Assembly (NCBI GenBank): GCA_027587225.1
Contig: JAPDDQ010000042.1
Location: 1-64,000, forward strand
Length of the DNA stretch: 64,000 nucleotides
Reading direction: 5' to 3'
DNA from: Solirubrobacter taibaiensis
GTDB taxonomy: Bacteria; Actinomycetota; Thermoleophilia; Solirubrobacterales; Solirubrobacteraceae
Part shown: piece after piece, positions 45,190 to 53,350 of the stretch
How positions within the stretch are numbered: the first letter of the stretch is position 1
Layout of the letters: each line of letters begins with the position of its first letter
Notes under the pieces: generated by a model
The model's database searches: none
What the model was told of the DNA's origin: nothing
Seen by the model: only the letters and a program-made list of their open reading frames with translations
Position numbers and translations under genes: made by a program

Positions 45190-46608
45190 CTACGCGGTCA
45201 CGGCAACCCGCGACTCCTCGGCCTCCGCAACGACGGCCGGCCGCCGCCGCAACACCACGGCCGCCAACACCAGCGCCGCGACCGCGAGCCCCGCGGCCAA
45301 CTCGAACGCCGCGCTGTAGCCCGCGACCAGCGCCGCCGGGTCGGTCGCGCCGCCCGTCTCGTTTGCCGCTACCGAGGCAAGGATCGCGATGCCGAAGGCG
45401 CCACCGACCTGCTGGGTCGTGTTCACGAGCCCGCTGGCGAAGCCGGAGTCCTCGGGCGCCACGCCGGACATGGCCAGCGTCATCAGTGCCGGAATCACCA
45501 ACCCTGCACCGACGCCCATCAGCAACAGTGCGGGCAACACGTCGACCCAATACTGCCCGTCGACGCCCGCCTGACCGAGCATCCACAGGCCGGCCGCCAT
45601 CGCCGCCAGGGCGGGCAGCAGGACGATGCGCGCGCCGAAGCGCATGATCAGTCGCGCGGAAAAGCCGAGCGACAAGACCCCGATCGCCAGCGAGATCGGG
45701 AGGAACGAGACGCCGGTGGCGAACGCGTCGTAGCCGAGCACGCGCTGCAGGTACAGCACAGCCAGGAACGACATGCCGAGCATGCCCGCGACGGCGACCA
45801 TCTGGACGACGTTCGCGCCGGCCACATCGCGCGACTTCAAGAGCCCGAGCCGCAGCAGCGGCCGTTCCGCGGTCGCCTGGCGCACCACGAACGCTGCGAG
45901 CAGCGCCACGGCGACCGCGCCGAGCGCCCAGGACTCGGCGTCGACGATCGTGTAGACGCCGAGCATCAACGCGCCGGTCACGAGCACGGCGCCGGGGACG
46001 TCGGCGCCGGCACGCAGCCCCAATCCCTTCTCACGAGCCAGGAGCCGCGAAGCCAGCACGAACGCGGCAACGCCGATCGGCACGTTGACGATGAAGATCC
46101 AGTGCCACGACAGCAACTGGGTGAGCACGCCGCCGAGCAGCAGCCCCAGGGACGCTCCGGCCGACCCGACGAACGAGAAGACCGCGATCGCCTTCGCCTG
46201 CTCGCGCCCCGCGGGGAACATGGTCACGATCATGCCGAGGATCACGGCGGAGCTCAGCGCGCCACCGACGCCCTGGAGGAAGCGCGCGGCGATCAGCTGC
46301 CACGGCTCCATGGCCAGCCCGCACAGGAGCGAGGCGAACGTGAACAACGCGAGCCCGGCCAGGAAGACCTGGCGGCGGCCGATCAGATCACCGACGCGGC
46401 CGGCGAGCAGGAGCAGGCCGCCAAACGCGATCAGGTAGGCGTTGATGACCCACGCCAGGCCACCGGAGGACAGTTCGAGATCCGTCTGGATCGAGGGCAG
46501 CGCCACGTTCACGATCGTCGAGTCGAGGACGATCATCAGGAACCCGACGCACAGGACCACGAGCGCGAACCAGCGGTTGTCGGGGTGCAGTGCAAATCGG
46601 TCGGTCAT
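45190..46608 (-). CDS. DHA2-family MFS multidrug efflux pump (EmrB/QacA-like)
   Basis: 472 residues, about 14 helices. LDSTIVNVALPSIQTDL in helix 1 is the DHA2 motif, LLLLAGRVGDLIGRRQVFLA the motif-A loop, and FLQGVGGALSSAVILGMIV the region after it. Exports hydrophobic compounds using the proton gradient. A MarR gene lies 42 nt upstream on the same strand, but the pump also has its own leaderless promoter (TACGGT, 46621-46616, 7 nt before ATG 46608) with an operator-like dyad over the start. Confidence 0.92.
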   Translation of the reverse strand: MTDRFALHPDNRWFALVVLCVGFLMIVLDSTIVNVALPSIQTDLELSSGGLAWVINAYLIAFGGLLLLAGRVGDLIGRRQVFLAGLALFTFASLLCGLAMEPWQLIAARFLQGVGGALSSAVILGMIVTMFPAGREQAKAIAVFSFVGSAGASLGLLLGGVLTQLLSWHWIFIVNVPIGVAAFVLASRLLAREKGLGLRAGADVPGAVLVTGALMLGVYTIVDAESWALGAVAVALLAAFVVRQATAERPLLRLGLLKSRDVAGANVVQMVAVAGMLGMSFLAVLYLQRVLGYDAFATGVSFLPISLAIGVLSLGFSARLIMRFGARIVLLPALAAMAAGLWMLGQAGVDGQYWVDVLPALLLMGVGAGLVIPALMTLAMSGVAPEDSGFASGLVNTTQQVGGAFGIAILASVAANETGGATDPAALVAGYSAAFELAAGLAVAALVLAAVVLRRRPAVVAEAEESRVAVTA

Positions 46609-46621
46609 AGACCGAACCGTA
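46601..46621 (-). promoter_or_regulatory. Promoter and operator of the efflux pump gene
   Basis: The -10 TACGGT (46621-46616) is followed by the inverted repeat TCGGTC-ATA-GACCGA (46601-46615), which covers the start codon. The GGTC/GACC half-sites recur at the MarR promoter. Confidence 0.5.
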
Positions 46622-46650
46622 GCAAATGATCCCGAAGTAGACGATCTAGT

Positions 46651-47127
46651 TCAGGATGACCTAGGTCGTCGCACAGTGGTGGAGCACTCGGCCGGCTCCG
46701 CCAGACGGCCACTCATCAGGCCTTGCAGCGCCGCGACGAACGGCTCGCGCTGCTCGTCCGGCAGCGACCCCAGAACGTCGCTGTAGAGCGAATCGACGAT
46801 CTCCTCGCCGCGCTCGACCACCTGCTCGCCCGCCGGCGTCACCGCGATGATGCGCGCGCGGCGATCCGTGGGGGAGGGGCGACGCTCGGCGAGTCCGTCC
46901 CGCTCCAGCGCGTCCATCGTCACGACCATCGTGGTCTTGTCGAGGGCGCAGAGGTCGGCGAGCTCCTTCTGGGTGAACTCGCCCTGCCGCGCCTTGGTGA
47001 GCACGCAGTACGCGCGCGGCGTGGCGTTGATCTTCTCGAGGGCCGCCGTCATCTCCGTCTGGAGCGCGTGGGCGGCTTGCGAGAGCAAGAAGATCAGGTC
47101 GATCGTCGGTGCGGAAACGGCAGCCAC
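46651..47127 (-). CDS. MarR-family regulator
   Basis: 158 residues from GTG 47127, which lies 7 nt after a -10 (TACTTT); TTG 47136 would include the promoter. The winged helix is EFTQKELADLCALDKTTMVVTMDALERDGL with the wing RRPSPTDRRARIIAVTPAG. Helical dimer arms on both sides. Probably represses the downstream efflux pump and itself; related half-sites occur at both promoters. Confidence 0.9.
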   Translation of the reverse strand: MAAVSAPTIDLIFLLSQAAHALQTEMTAALEKINATPRAYCVLTKARQGEFTQKELADLCALDKTTMVVTMDALERDGLAERRPSPTDRRARIIAVTPAGEQVVERGEEIVDSLYSDVLGSLPDEQREPFVAALQGLMSGRLAEPAECSTTVRRPRSS

Positions 47128-47130
47128 AAC

Positions 47131-47179
47131 GACCAAAGTAGCAAAATTGGTCCGCGACGAAACGATTTCGCCGCGGACC
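47131..47179 (-). promoter_or_regulatory. MarR promoter with two overlapping dyads
   Basis: GACCAA-N10-TTGGTC (47131-47152) overlaps the -10 TACTTT (47140-47135). GGTCCGCG-N15-CGCGGACC (47149-47179) lies just upstream and contains GAAA/TTTC. Both fit autorepression by a dimeric regulator. Confidence 0.5.
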
Positions 47180-47193
47180 GATCTGCAATAAAC

Positions 47194-48147
47194 CTATCCG
47201 CCGAAGCGGCCGCGCAACGCCTGGACGTTGGCGATGTACTGCTTCGTGTCGTCAAAGACGCCGCGTGAACGCAGCGCCCCCAATCCCTGGTAGTACGCGG
47301 CAATGGCGTCGGCCTCGTTGCCGCCGGTCTGGTTCAGCAACTGCTTCAGATACAGAACGCCCGCCGTCACGTTGTCGTGCGCGGAGTTCGGGTTCAGCTG
47401 TCGCGCGGCGAGGTTCTGCTGCACGTAGTCCCACGTGCCGGGCATGACCTGCATCACCCCGCGCGCGTTGGCCGAGGACACCATGTTGTTGTTGAAGCCG
47501 CTCTCCTGGTACGCGATTGCGGTCGCGAGCGAGGGAGAGACGCCGTGCTGGGAGGCCACGGTCTGCACGTCACCGGCGCCCACGCGGGTCGCGGTCGGCG
47601 CGGGATCGGCCTGCGGGATCACCTTCTGCGCCGGCGCGGGCTCCGAGGCACGCGGCGGGGCGGGAGCACCGGTCGGCAGCTTGATGACGGTGCCCGTGAG
47701 CAGCAGCCCGCTCGGGTTGAGGCCGTTCATGGCGGCGATGTCGTTCAGGGACACGCCCGAGGACGCGGCGAGCCCGGACAGCGTGTCGCCGGCCCGCACG
47801 GTGTAGCCGCCCTGCGGGGCAGGAGCGGCGGAAGTGGGAGCCGCGGCCGGCGCGGCGGCCGCAGCCGGGGCGGACGGTGCAGCAGCGGGCGCGGCGGCGA
47901 CGAGGCCCGCGTTCTGGAGGGCGGCGTAGCCCTCGACCGTCGACGGCACCTGGATCGTCGAGCCGAGCACGACCTGCGAGTTCTCGGACAGGCCGTTGAA
48001 GGCGGCGACGGTGCGCGTGGTCAAGTTGTTCGCGGCCGCGATCGTCCACAGCGTCTCGCCCGGCTGCACGACATGCGGCACGGCGGCGGTGGAAGGAGCG
48101 GCGAAGAGAAGCGCGAACAGTACGGCGTACAGCGGGGTGAGCCGCAA
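47194..48147 (-). CDS. Exported LysM / lytic transglycosylase (SLT domain)
   Basis: Start TTG 48147 follows AGGAGG (48161-48156) by 8 nt and begins a signal peptide (RLTPLYAVLFALLFAAPSTA). 317 residues: LysM 1 (VVQPGETLWTIAAANNLTTR), an Ala/Pro linker, LysM 2 (YTVRAGDTLSGLAASSGVSL), a second linker, then an SLT lysozyme-like domain with catalytic Glu in AIAYQESGFN, ARGVMQVMPGTW and AAYYQGLGAL. It binds and cuts peptidoglycan in the wall. The leader can fold so that the ribosome site is paired. Confidence 0.9.
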   Translation of the reverse strand: MRLTPLYAVLFALLFAAPSTAAVPHVVQPGETLWTIAAANNLTTRTVAAFNGLSENSQVVLGSTIQVPSTVEGYAALQNAGLVAAAPAAAPSAPAAAAAPAAAPTSAAPAPQGGYTVRAGDTLSGLAASSGVSLNDIAAMNGLNPSGLLLTGTVIKLPTGAPAPPRASEPAPAQKVIPQADPAPTATRVGAGDVQTVASQHGVSPSLATAIAYQESGFNNNMVSSANARGVMQVMPGTWDYVQQNLAARQLNPNSAHDNVTAGVLYLKQLLNQTGGNEADAIAAYYQGLGALRSRGVFDDTKQYIANVQALRGRFGG

Positions 48148-48153
48148 GGGAAG

Positions 48154-48187
48154 AGCCTCCTGCGATTGGGTGTGACCCCACGAGGCT
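48154..48187 (-). promoter_or_regulatory. Leader hairpin that covers the ribosome binding site
   Basis: On the minus strand AGCCTC (48187-48182) pairs with GAGGCT (48159-48154). The latter contains most of the Shine-Dalgarno AGGAGG. Inside, GGGT pairs with ACCC. A -10-like CAATAT lies about 15 nt upstream, giving a leader of about 55 nt. Confidence 0.45.
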
Positions 48188-48256
48188 TGCCCGTCAGCTC
48201 TCATATTGCTAGCTCCGCGCGCGGCCTTACGTCCCCCTGCATGCCATCCTGCGCGG

Positions 48257-48823
48257 GTGGACGACCTCAAACTGTGGGCCCAGAAGTGGCGCTGGTACCA
48301 GCGCAACAGCCTGCCCTGGAACCGCGCTCGCATCCACTACGAGTTCGCCAAGCGGCGTGCGTTCGCCAAATGGCCGCTCCACGGCGAGATCCTCGAGCTG
48401 TTCGCCGACGGCCGCCTCACGCTGGGCGAGCACGTCGTCCTGGAGCCCAATGTGTGGCTCACGGGCTCCGGCCACATCCACATCGGCGGCGGCAGCTTCC
48501 TCAACCTCGGCGTGCAGGTCGCGGCGGTCGACCGGGTCACGATCGGCGAGCACTGCATGTTCGCCAACGGCTGCTTCGTGACCGACGGCAACCACCGCTT
48601 CGACGACCCCGACAAGCCGATCACGTGGCAGGGCTTCTCCTCGAAGGGGCCGACAACCGTCGGTGACAACGTGTGGTGCGGCGCGAACGTCGTGATCACG
48701 TCCGGCGTCACCGTCGGCGAGCGCTGCGTGATCGGCGCCAACAGCGTCGTCACGTCCGACATCCCGCCCTACAGCATCGCGGCCGGCTCACCCGCCCGCG
48801 TGCTGCGCGAGATCACCTACTAG
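48257..48823 (+). CDS. Hexapeptide-repeat acyltransferase
   Basis: 188 residues from GTG 48257. Left-handed beta-helix repeats ([LIV]-G-x4) run from about residue 55: LTLGEHVVLEPNVWLTGSGH, VTIGEHCMFANGCFVTDGNH, TTVGDNVWCGANVVITSGVT, VTVGERCVIGANSVV, ending with IAAGSPARVLREI. This is the maltose/galactoside O-acetyltransferase (LacA/CatB) type with the catalytic His likely in GNHRF. Acetylates an unknown sugar or cell-surface precursor. Its end overlaps the convergent small membrane-protein gene by 4 nt. Confidence 0.88.
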   Translation: MDDLKLWAQKWRWYQRNSLPWNRARIHYEFAKRRAFAKWPLHGEILELFADGRLTLGEHVVLEPNVWLTGSGHIHIGGGSFLNLGVQVAAVDRVTIGEHCMFANGCFVTDGNHRFDDPDKPITWQGFSSKGPTTVGDNVWCGANVVITSGVTVGERCVIGANSVVTSDIPPYSIAAGSPARVLREITY

Positions 48824-49053
48824 GCACTTTTGGTGAGCATGACCTGCACGGCGAAGATCATCCCGGCGATGAACAGCGCGAAGGTGAACAGCGCGAGCGC
48901 GCCCCACGCCACCCGCACGCCACCGTGGGAGTCCACGTAGCGCGCCAGCCCGAGCACCACGAACGAGAAGCACGCCGTGATGCCGACGCCCGCCAGGAGC
49001 GATACCCAGATCACCTCGACGATCTGCCCCATTTCGACGACGCCGAACATCAC
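48820..49053 (-). CDS. Small two-helix membrane protein in the Pit operon
   Basis: 77 residues, two membrane helices (IWVSLLAGVGITACFSFVVL and ALALFTFALFIAGMIFAVQV). No named family. It overlaps the phosphate transporter gene by 4 nt (ATGA), so it is translated with it and is probably a small accessory subunit or regulator (inference). Confidence 0.7.
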   Translation of the reverse strand: MMFGVVEMGQIVEVIWVSLLAGVGITACFSFVVLGLARYVDSHGGVRVAWGALALFTFALFIAGMIFAVQVMLTKSA

Positions 49054-50144
49054 GCCGGCACCGCCTCTGGACGTCGCAGCTTGCGCGCGAAGAACGCCGC
49101 GAGCCCCACGAGCAGCCCGCTGGCCACGACGATCGGCCCGACCGAGCCGTCACCGAAGATCGACACCACGCCGTAGGTGAACGCCCCCACGGCCGCCGAG
49201 CAGGGCAGCGTGAGGATCCAGGCCACCACGATGTTGCCCGCCACGCCCCAGCGGACCGCGGAGAGCCGCTTGGCGGCCCCGGCGCCCATGATCGCGCCCG
49301 ACATGACGTGTGTGGTGGACAGCGGGAAGCCGACGTGGGAAGCCGACAGGATCACCGCCGCACCCGCGCCCTGGGCCGCGAAGCCCTGGGCCGGGTCCAT
49401 CTTGATGATCCGCGAGCCCATCGTGCGCACGATCCGCCAGCCGCCGAAGTAGGTGCCCAGCGCGATCGCGGTCGCCGCCGAGACGACGACCCAGAGCGGG
49501 ATGTCGGCGTCAGCGCTCATGTTCCCGTTCGCGACGAGCGCGAGGAAGATGATGCCCATCGTCTTCTGCGCGTCGTTGGTGCCGTGCGAGAGCGAGAACA
49601 AGGCGCTGGTCGCGAGCTGGCCGAGCCGGAAGCCACGCGTCACGACGCCGGGCTTCTGGCGGCCGACGATGCGATACGCGACGAGGATCGCGACGCCGGC
49701 GGCGAGCATCGCCAGCACCGGCGCGACCAGCGCGGGCACGGCGACCTTCTCGATCAGGCCGTCCCACAACACGGCCGAAGGGCCCTGGGCGGCGAGCGTC
49801 GCGCCCACCATGCCGCCGATCAGGGCGTGCGAGGACGAGGACGGCAAGCCTTGCCACCACGTCACGAGGTTCCAGGCGATCGCACCGATCAGGCCCGCGA
49901 ACACCGTCAGGAGCGTGATCGAGGTGGAGTCGACGATGCCCTTGGCGATCGTCGCGGCCACGGCCAGCGACAGGAACGCGCCGACGAAGTTCAGGGTCGC
50001 GGCCATGATCACCGCCAAGCGGGGTGACATGGCTCGCGTCGACACCGAGGTCGCGATCGAGTTCGCGGTGTCGTGGAAGCCGTTGGTGAAGTCGAACGCC
50101 AGCGCCGTGCCGACGACGATCCAGAGAATGAGGTCCGAATGCAC
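49050..50144 (-). CDS. pit: Low-affinity inorganic phosphate transporter, Pit/PHO4 family
   Basis: 364 residues, about ten helices. DFTNGFHDTANSIATSVSTR and the repeat NDAQKTMGII / VGFPLSTTHVMSGAIMGAG are the two PHO4 signatures. Imports metal-phosphate with protons. Encoded 4 nt after a PhoU-like DUF47 gene and before the small membrane protein: a three-gene operon driven by the promoter at 50784-50806. Confidence 0.93.
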   Translation of the reverse strand: MHSDLILWIVVGTALAFDFTNGFHDTANSIATSVSTRAMSPRLAVIMAATLNFVGAFLSLAVAATIAKGIVDSTSITLLTVFAGLIGAIAWNLVTWWQGLPSSSSHALIGGMVGATLAAQGPSAVLWDGLIEKVAVPALVAPVLAMLAAGVAILVAYRIVGRQKPGVVTRGFRLGQLATSALFSLSHGTNDAQKTMGIIFLALVANGNMSADADIPLWVVVSAATAIALGTYFGGWRIVRTMGSRIIKMDPAQGFAAQGAGAAVILSASHVGFPLSTTHVMSGAIMGAGAAKRLSAVRWGVAGNIVVAWILTLPCSAAVGAFTYGVVSIFGDGSVGPIVVASGLLVGLAAFFARKLRRPEAVPA

Positions 50145-50148
50145 TGCT

Positions 50149-50775
50149 CTAGCGGTTCTTGATGATGATGCCTTCGAGCGTGTTCACGGCGCGCTCGGTC
50201 GCGTCGATCGCCTCCTCCAGGCGCTCGAAGATGTCTTTCCAGCGGATGACCAGCATCGGGTCGATGCCGTGGTCGAACAGGGAAGCGACCGCTTCGCGGT
50301 AGATCCGATCGCCTTCGTTCTCCAGCCGGTTGACCTCCACCGTGTAGTGGTGGATGTCCTTGAGCGTCCGCAACCGCGGCATCGCCTCGCTGATCTGGCG
50401 GGTCGCGTCGCGCAGCACCGCAGCGAGCCGCTCCGCCTGCTCCATCGGGGCTTCGATGCGGTACAGGCCGAGGAAGTCCGCGACCTCCTCGATGAAGTCG
50501 ACGATGTCATCCAGGGCTGACGCCAGCGCGATGATGTCCTCGCGGTCGAACGGCGTCACGAACGTGTGGTTGAGCCGCTGGATGATGTCGTGGGTGATCC
50601 GGTCACCCTCCTGCTCGCAGATCACCATGTCGCGCATGGCGGTGGCGTTGTCGGGCCACTCTTCGAGGATCGTCACGAGGAGTTCGGCGGCGCGCACGGA
50701 GTTGCTCGCCGCCTCCTCGAAGAGATCGAAGAACTCCCGTTCCTTGGAAGCGAACAGTTGCGTCAGCCGGCTCAT
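50149..50775 (-). CDS. DUF47 PhoU-like regulator of the Pit transporter
   Basis: 208 residues, all helical. EFFDLFEEAASNSVRAAELL at the N-terminus, ICEQEGDRITHDIIQRLNHT FVTPFDREDI and the second NRLENEGDRIYREAV are the duplicated E-x3-D metal-binding motifs of the DUF47/TIGR00153 family. Members are coupled to Pit genes and modulate phosphate uptake. ATG 50775 is leaderless (see the promoter). Confidence 0.92.
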   Translation of the reverse strand: MSRLTQLFASKEREFFDLFEEAASNSVRAAELLVTILEEWPDNATAMRDMVICEQEGDRITHDIIQRLNHTFVTPFDREDIIALASALDDIVDFIEEVADFLGLYRIEAPMEQAERLAAVLRDATRQISEAMPRLRTLKDIHHYTVEVNRLENEGDRIYREAVASLFDHGIDPMLVIRWKDIFERLEEAIDATERAVNTLEGIIIKNR

Positions 50776-50783
50776 CGCCGGCC

Positions 50784-50806
50784 AGTGTATGTGAACGACT
50801 TGTTAA
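50784..50806 (-). promoter_or_regulatory. PHO-box-like promoter of the DUF47-Pit operon
   Basis: On the minus strand TTAACA-N5-TTCACA (50806-50790) is a direct repeat with an 11-bp period, the pattern bound by PhoP/PhoB/RegX3 regulators. It is followed at once by a -10 TACACT (50789-50784) that ends 8 nt before ATG 50775. The repeats occupy the -35 position, as at activated promoters. Confidence 0.65.
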
Positions 50807-51700
50807 TCAGCCGACGCGCGCGTGCGGAGCGTTCGGAAGCTCCGCCCGGAACCGGTCCAATTCCTCGGGCGCGATGTTGTACGTGTGCTCCGGCGCGGGG
50901 AACGCGCGGGAGCGCACCTCGTGGGCGTAGGCGTCCACGCCGCGGCGCATCTCGTCCTTGACCGCCGCGAACCGCTTGGCGAACTTCGGCTGGAAGTCGT
51001 CGTGGATCGTGAGCAGATCGTGGAGGACCAGGACCTGCCCGTCCGTGCTGGGGCCGGCGCCGATCCCGATGATCGGGATGCCCATGTAGGGCATGATCGC
51101 GTCCGTCACGGAGGCGGGGATGGCCTCGAAGACGATGCTGAAGCAGCCCGCCTCCTGCAGCGCGAGCGCGTCGTCGAGCACCTGCCGGGCACGCGCGGCG
51201 GTGCGGCCCTGGGCGCGGTAGCCGCCGAGCATCGTCGCCGTCTGCGGCGTCAGGCCGACGTGGCCCATCACGGGGACACCGGCGCGCACGATCGCCCGTG
51301 CCCGCTCCGCGCTCGTCCCGCCGCCCTCGAGCTTGACCGCGTCGCAGCCCGCTTCCTTGACGAAGCGGTGGGCGGTCTCGATCGCCAGCGCGTCGCTGGC
51401 CTCGTAGGAGCCGAAGGGCAGATCGCCGACGAGGAGCGGCGTGCTCAGTCCGCGCCGGACGGCGCGGGTGAGCATCAGCAGCTCTTCGACCGTGACCGGC
51501 ACCGTGTTCGGGTAGCCCAGCACGGTGTTGGCGGCGCTGTCGCCGACGAGGACGACGTCGACGCCCGCTTCCTCGACCACGACGGCGCTCGGGTGGTCGT
51601 AGGCCGTGATCATCACGATCGGCTCGCCCAGCGCGCGCATCTCGGCGAGCTTGGTGAGCGTGATCCGCTTGCGGTTCGGGTCCTTGGGCGGGGTGGACAT
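50807..51700 (-). CDS. panB: 3-methyl-2-oxobutanoate hydroxymethyltransferase
   Basis: ATG 51700 follows AGGAGG with 8-nt spacing. 297 residues; the family is about 260-280. ITAYDHPSAVVVEEAGVDVV LVGDS, GVPVMGHVGLTPQ and the catalytic Glu region SIVFEAIP are diagnostic, and IGIGAGPSTDGQVLVLHD follows. Makes ketopantoate from ketoisovalerate and methylene-THF, the first step of pantothenate synthesis. Third gene of the DUF2520-panC-panB set, 34 nt after panC. Confidence 0.95.
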   Translation of the reverse strand: MSTPPKDPNRKRITLTKLAEMRALGEPIVMITAYDHPSAVVVEEAGVDVVLVGDSAANTVLGYPNTVPVTVEELLMLTRAVRRGLSTPLLVGDLPFGSYEASDALAIETAHRFVKEAGCDAVKLEGGGTSAERARAIVRAGVPVMGHVGLTPQTATMLGGYRAQGRTAARARQVLDDALALQEAGCFSIVFEAIPASVTDAIMPYMGIPIIGIGAGPSTDGQVLVLHDLLTIHDDFQPKFAKRFAAVKDEMRRGVDAYAHEVRSRAFPAPEHTYNIAPEELDRFRAELPNAPHARVG

Positions 51701-51734
51701 GCGGGTTCCTCCTAAGAGTGGTTGACGCCTGAGA

Positions 51735-52589
51735 TCAGGTCGCCACCGGGGCGGGAACGGGTTCCAACACGATGTTGTCGATAAGTCTGACGGGTCCGAC
51801 GTGCGCGGCGACCGCAACCAGCGCGGGCGCGGCGATCGTGGTGAGGGGCGAGAAGGAGATCGGGTCGACGATCGCGAGGTATTCGGGGTCGCTCAGCTCG
51901 GCGAGCGCGATGGCGCGTACACGCTCGGCGTCGCGTTCGCCGGCGTCGACGGCGTCGCGGGCGGCGAACAGCGCCCGGCTGAGCGAGAGCGCCTGCTGGC
52001 GGTCCTCGGGCGACAGGCGGACGTTGCGCGAGGACAGGGCGAGCCCGTCCGATTCGCGCACGGTCGGCAGGACCTCGATCTTCGAGGGGATGTCGAGGTC
52101 GCGCACCATCCGCTTGACCACCGCGACCTGCTGGGCGTCCTTCTGGCCGAAGTACGCGGCGTCGGGCGCGATGATGTTCAGCAGCTTGCAGACGACCGTG
52201 CAGACGCCCGCGAAGTGCCCGGGGCCGCGTTCGGCGCCCTCCAGCACCTCGGAGAGCCCGCCGACGCTGACGGTCGTCGCGAAGCCCTCGGGGTAGATCT
52301 CGCTCGTCGGCGGCGCGAACAGCACGTCGACACCGAGCTCACCCGCCTCGACCGCGTCGTTGGCCTCGCTGCGCGGGTAGTTCTGCAGGTCCCTGGCGTC
52401 GTTGAACTGCGTCGGATTGACGAACAGGCTGACGACGACCTCGTCCATCTCGTCCTTCGCGGCTCGCATCAGCGAGTGGTGGCCGGCGTGGAAGGCGCCC
52501 ATGGTCGGCACCAGCCCGACGGACCGGTTCTCGGCGCGGCAGTTCCCGAGCCAGGCCCGCATCTCGGCGATGGTTCGGATCGTCCTCAT
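51735..52589 (-). CDS. panC: Pantothenate synthetase
   Basis: 284 residues. ATP-site motif VPTMGAFHAGHHSLM (HAGH in place of HIGH), FVNPTQFNDARDLQNYPR, and YFGQKDAQQVAVVKRMVRDL then SSRNVRLSPEDR are typical. Joins pantoate and beta-alanine using ATP. Overlaps the upstream DUF2520 gene by 4 nt. Confidence 0.96.
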   Translation of the reverse strand: MRTIRTIAEMRAWLGNCRAENRSVGLVPTMGAFHAGHHSLMRAAKDEMDEVVVSLFVNPTQFNDARDLQNYPRSEANDAVEAGELGVDVLFAPPTSEIYPEGFATTVSVGGLSEVLEGAERGPGHFAGVCTVVCKLLNIIAPDAAYFGQKDAQQVAVVKRMVRDLDIPSKIEVLPTVRESDGLALSSRNVRLSPEDRQQALSLSRALFAARDAVDAGERDAERVRAIALAELSDPEYLAIVDPISFSPLTTIAAPALVAVAAHVGPVRLIDNIVLEPVPAPVAT

Positions 52590-53311
52590 GCCCAGCTTCT
52601 TCTACCCGCCACGGCGCGGGTCACCTCGGCCAACTCATCCCAGACCGGCAGCAGCTCGGGCGTGCGCTGCTCGATCGTGGCGCGGTGGCGCTCCACGGTG
52701 CCCTCGTCGCCGCGCGCGATCGCGCCGGTGAGCGCGGCTTCCGGGCCGATCTCCGCCCATTGGCGGGCGGTGGCGAGGACCAGGGGCGCGAGTTGTTGTC
52801 TTGAGATACCCGCCGTGGCCGCGAGGCGCTCGGCGCAGGCTTCCAGGGCGACGAGGAAGTTCGCGGCGATCGCGCCGGCCGCGTGGTAGGCGATCCGGTC
52901 CTCGGCGGGGACGCGCGTCACGTCGAGCCCGAGGATCTCTGCGAGCGCGAAGGCGGTGGCGAGCGCGCGGTCGGACGTGCCGTCCACGGCGCCGCCCGCG
53001 CCGCGCAGGATGCTGGGGTCTGCGCCCGGGGGCGTGGACATCATCGGGTGCAGGCTGAAGCCCTCGCGGCCGCGGAAGACGTCCAGCCCGGTCGCACCGG
53101 ACACGTGGCCGAGCAGCGGGCCCGCGGGCATCTCGGCCGCGACGGCCTCGATCGCGGTGTCCGGGACAGCGAGCAGGAGCACGTCGACATCGTCCGGGAT
53201 CGGCTCGTGGCGCCGGATCGCGGGCGCGTCGAGCGCCTGGGCGAGGACCGTGCCCATCCGGCCCGCGCCGACGACGGCGCAGGAGATTCTGTTCGCGGAC
53301 GATGCGGGCAT
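52586..53311 (-). CDS. Rossmann-fold / DUF2520 protein, candidate ketopantoate reductase
   Basis: ATG 53311 lies 8 nt after a -10 (CAGAAT). 241 residues: NAD(P)-binding CAVVGAGRMGTVLAQAL, then LLLAVPDTAIEAVAAEM, GHVSGATGLDVF and the helical DUF2520 domain (DRIAYHAAGAIAANFLVALE). The fold is that of 6-phosphogluconate/ketopantoate reductases. Its coupling to panC and panB, with no panE in the window, supports reduction of ketopantoate to pantoate. This is inferred from context. Confidence 0.82.
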   Translation of the reverse strand: MPASSANRISCAVVGAGRMGTVLAQALDAPAIRRHEPIPDDVDVLLLAVPDTAIEAVAAEMPAGPLLGHVSGATGLDVFRGREGFSLHPMMSTPPGADPSILRGAGGAVDGTSDRALATAFALAEILGLDVTRVPAEDRIAYHAAGAIAANFLVALEACAERLAATAGISRQQLAPLVLATARQWAEIGPEAALTGAIARGDEGTVERHRATIEQRTPELLPVWDELAEVTRAVAGRRSWA

Positions 53312-53319
53312 TGCGACCG

Positions 53320-53344
53320 ATTCTGCCGTGCCTGGCGTTACCGT
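53320..53344. promoter_or_regulatory. Divergent leaderless promoters of the pan operon and the uracil-DNA glycosylase gene
   Basis: Minus strand CAGAAT (53325-53320) ends 8 nt before ATG 53311. Plus strand TACCGT (53339-53344) ends 6 nt before ATG 53351. The gap is only 39 nt. Confidence 0.45.
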
Positions 53345-53350
53345 GGCGTC

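Noticed and set aside
48150-48240. ydaO-type c-di-AMP riboswitch before the LysM gene
   Set aside because: The leader from the likely -10 is only about 55 nt and I cannot find the conserved ydaO core. Kept only as an unnamed hairpin.
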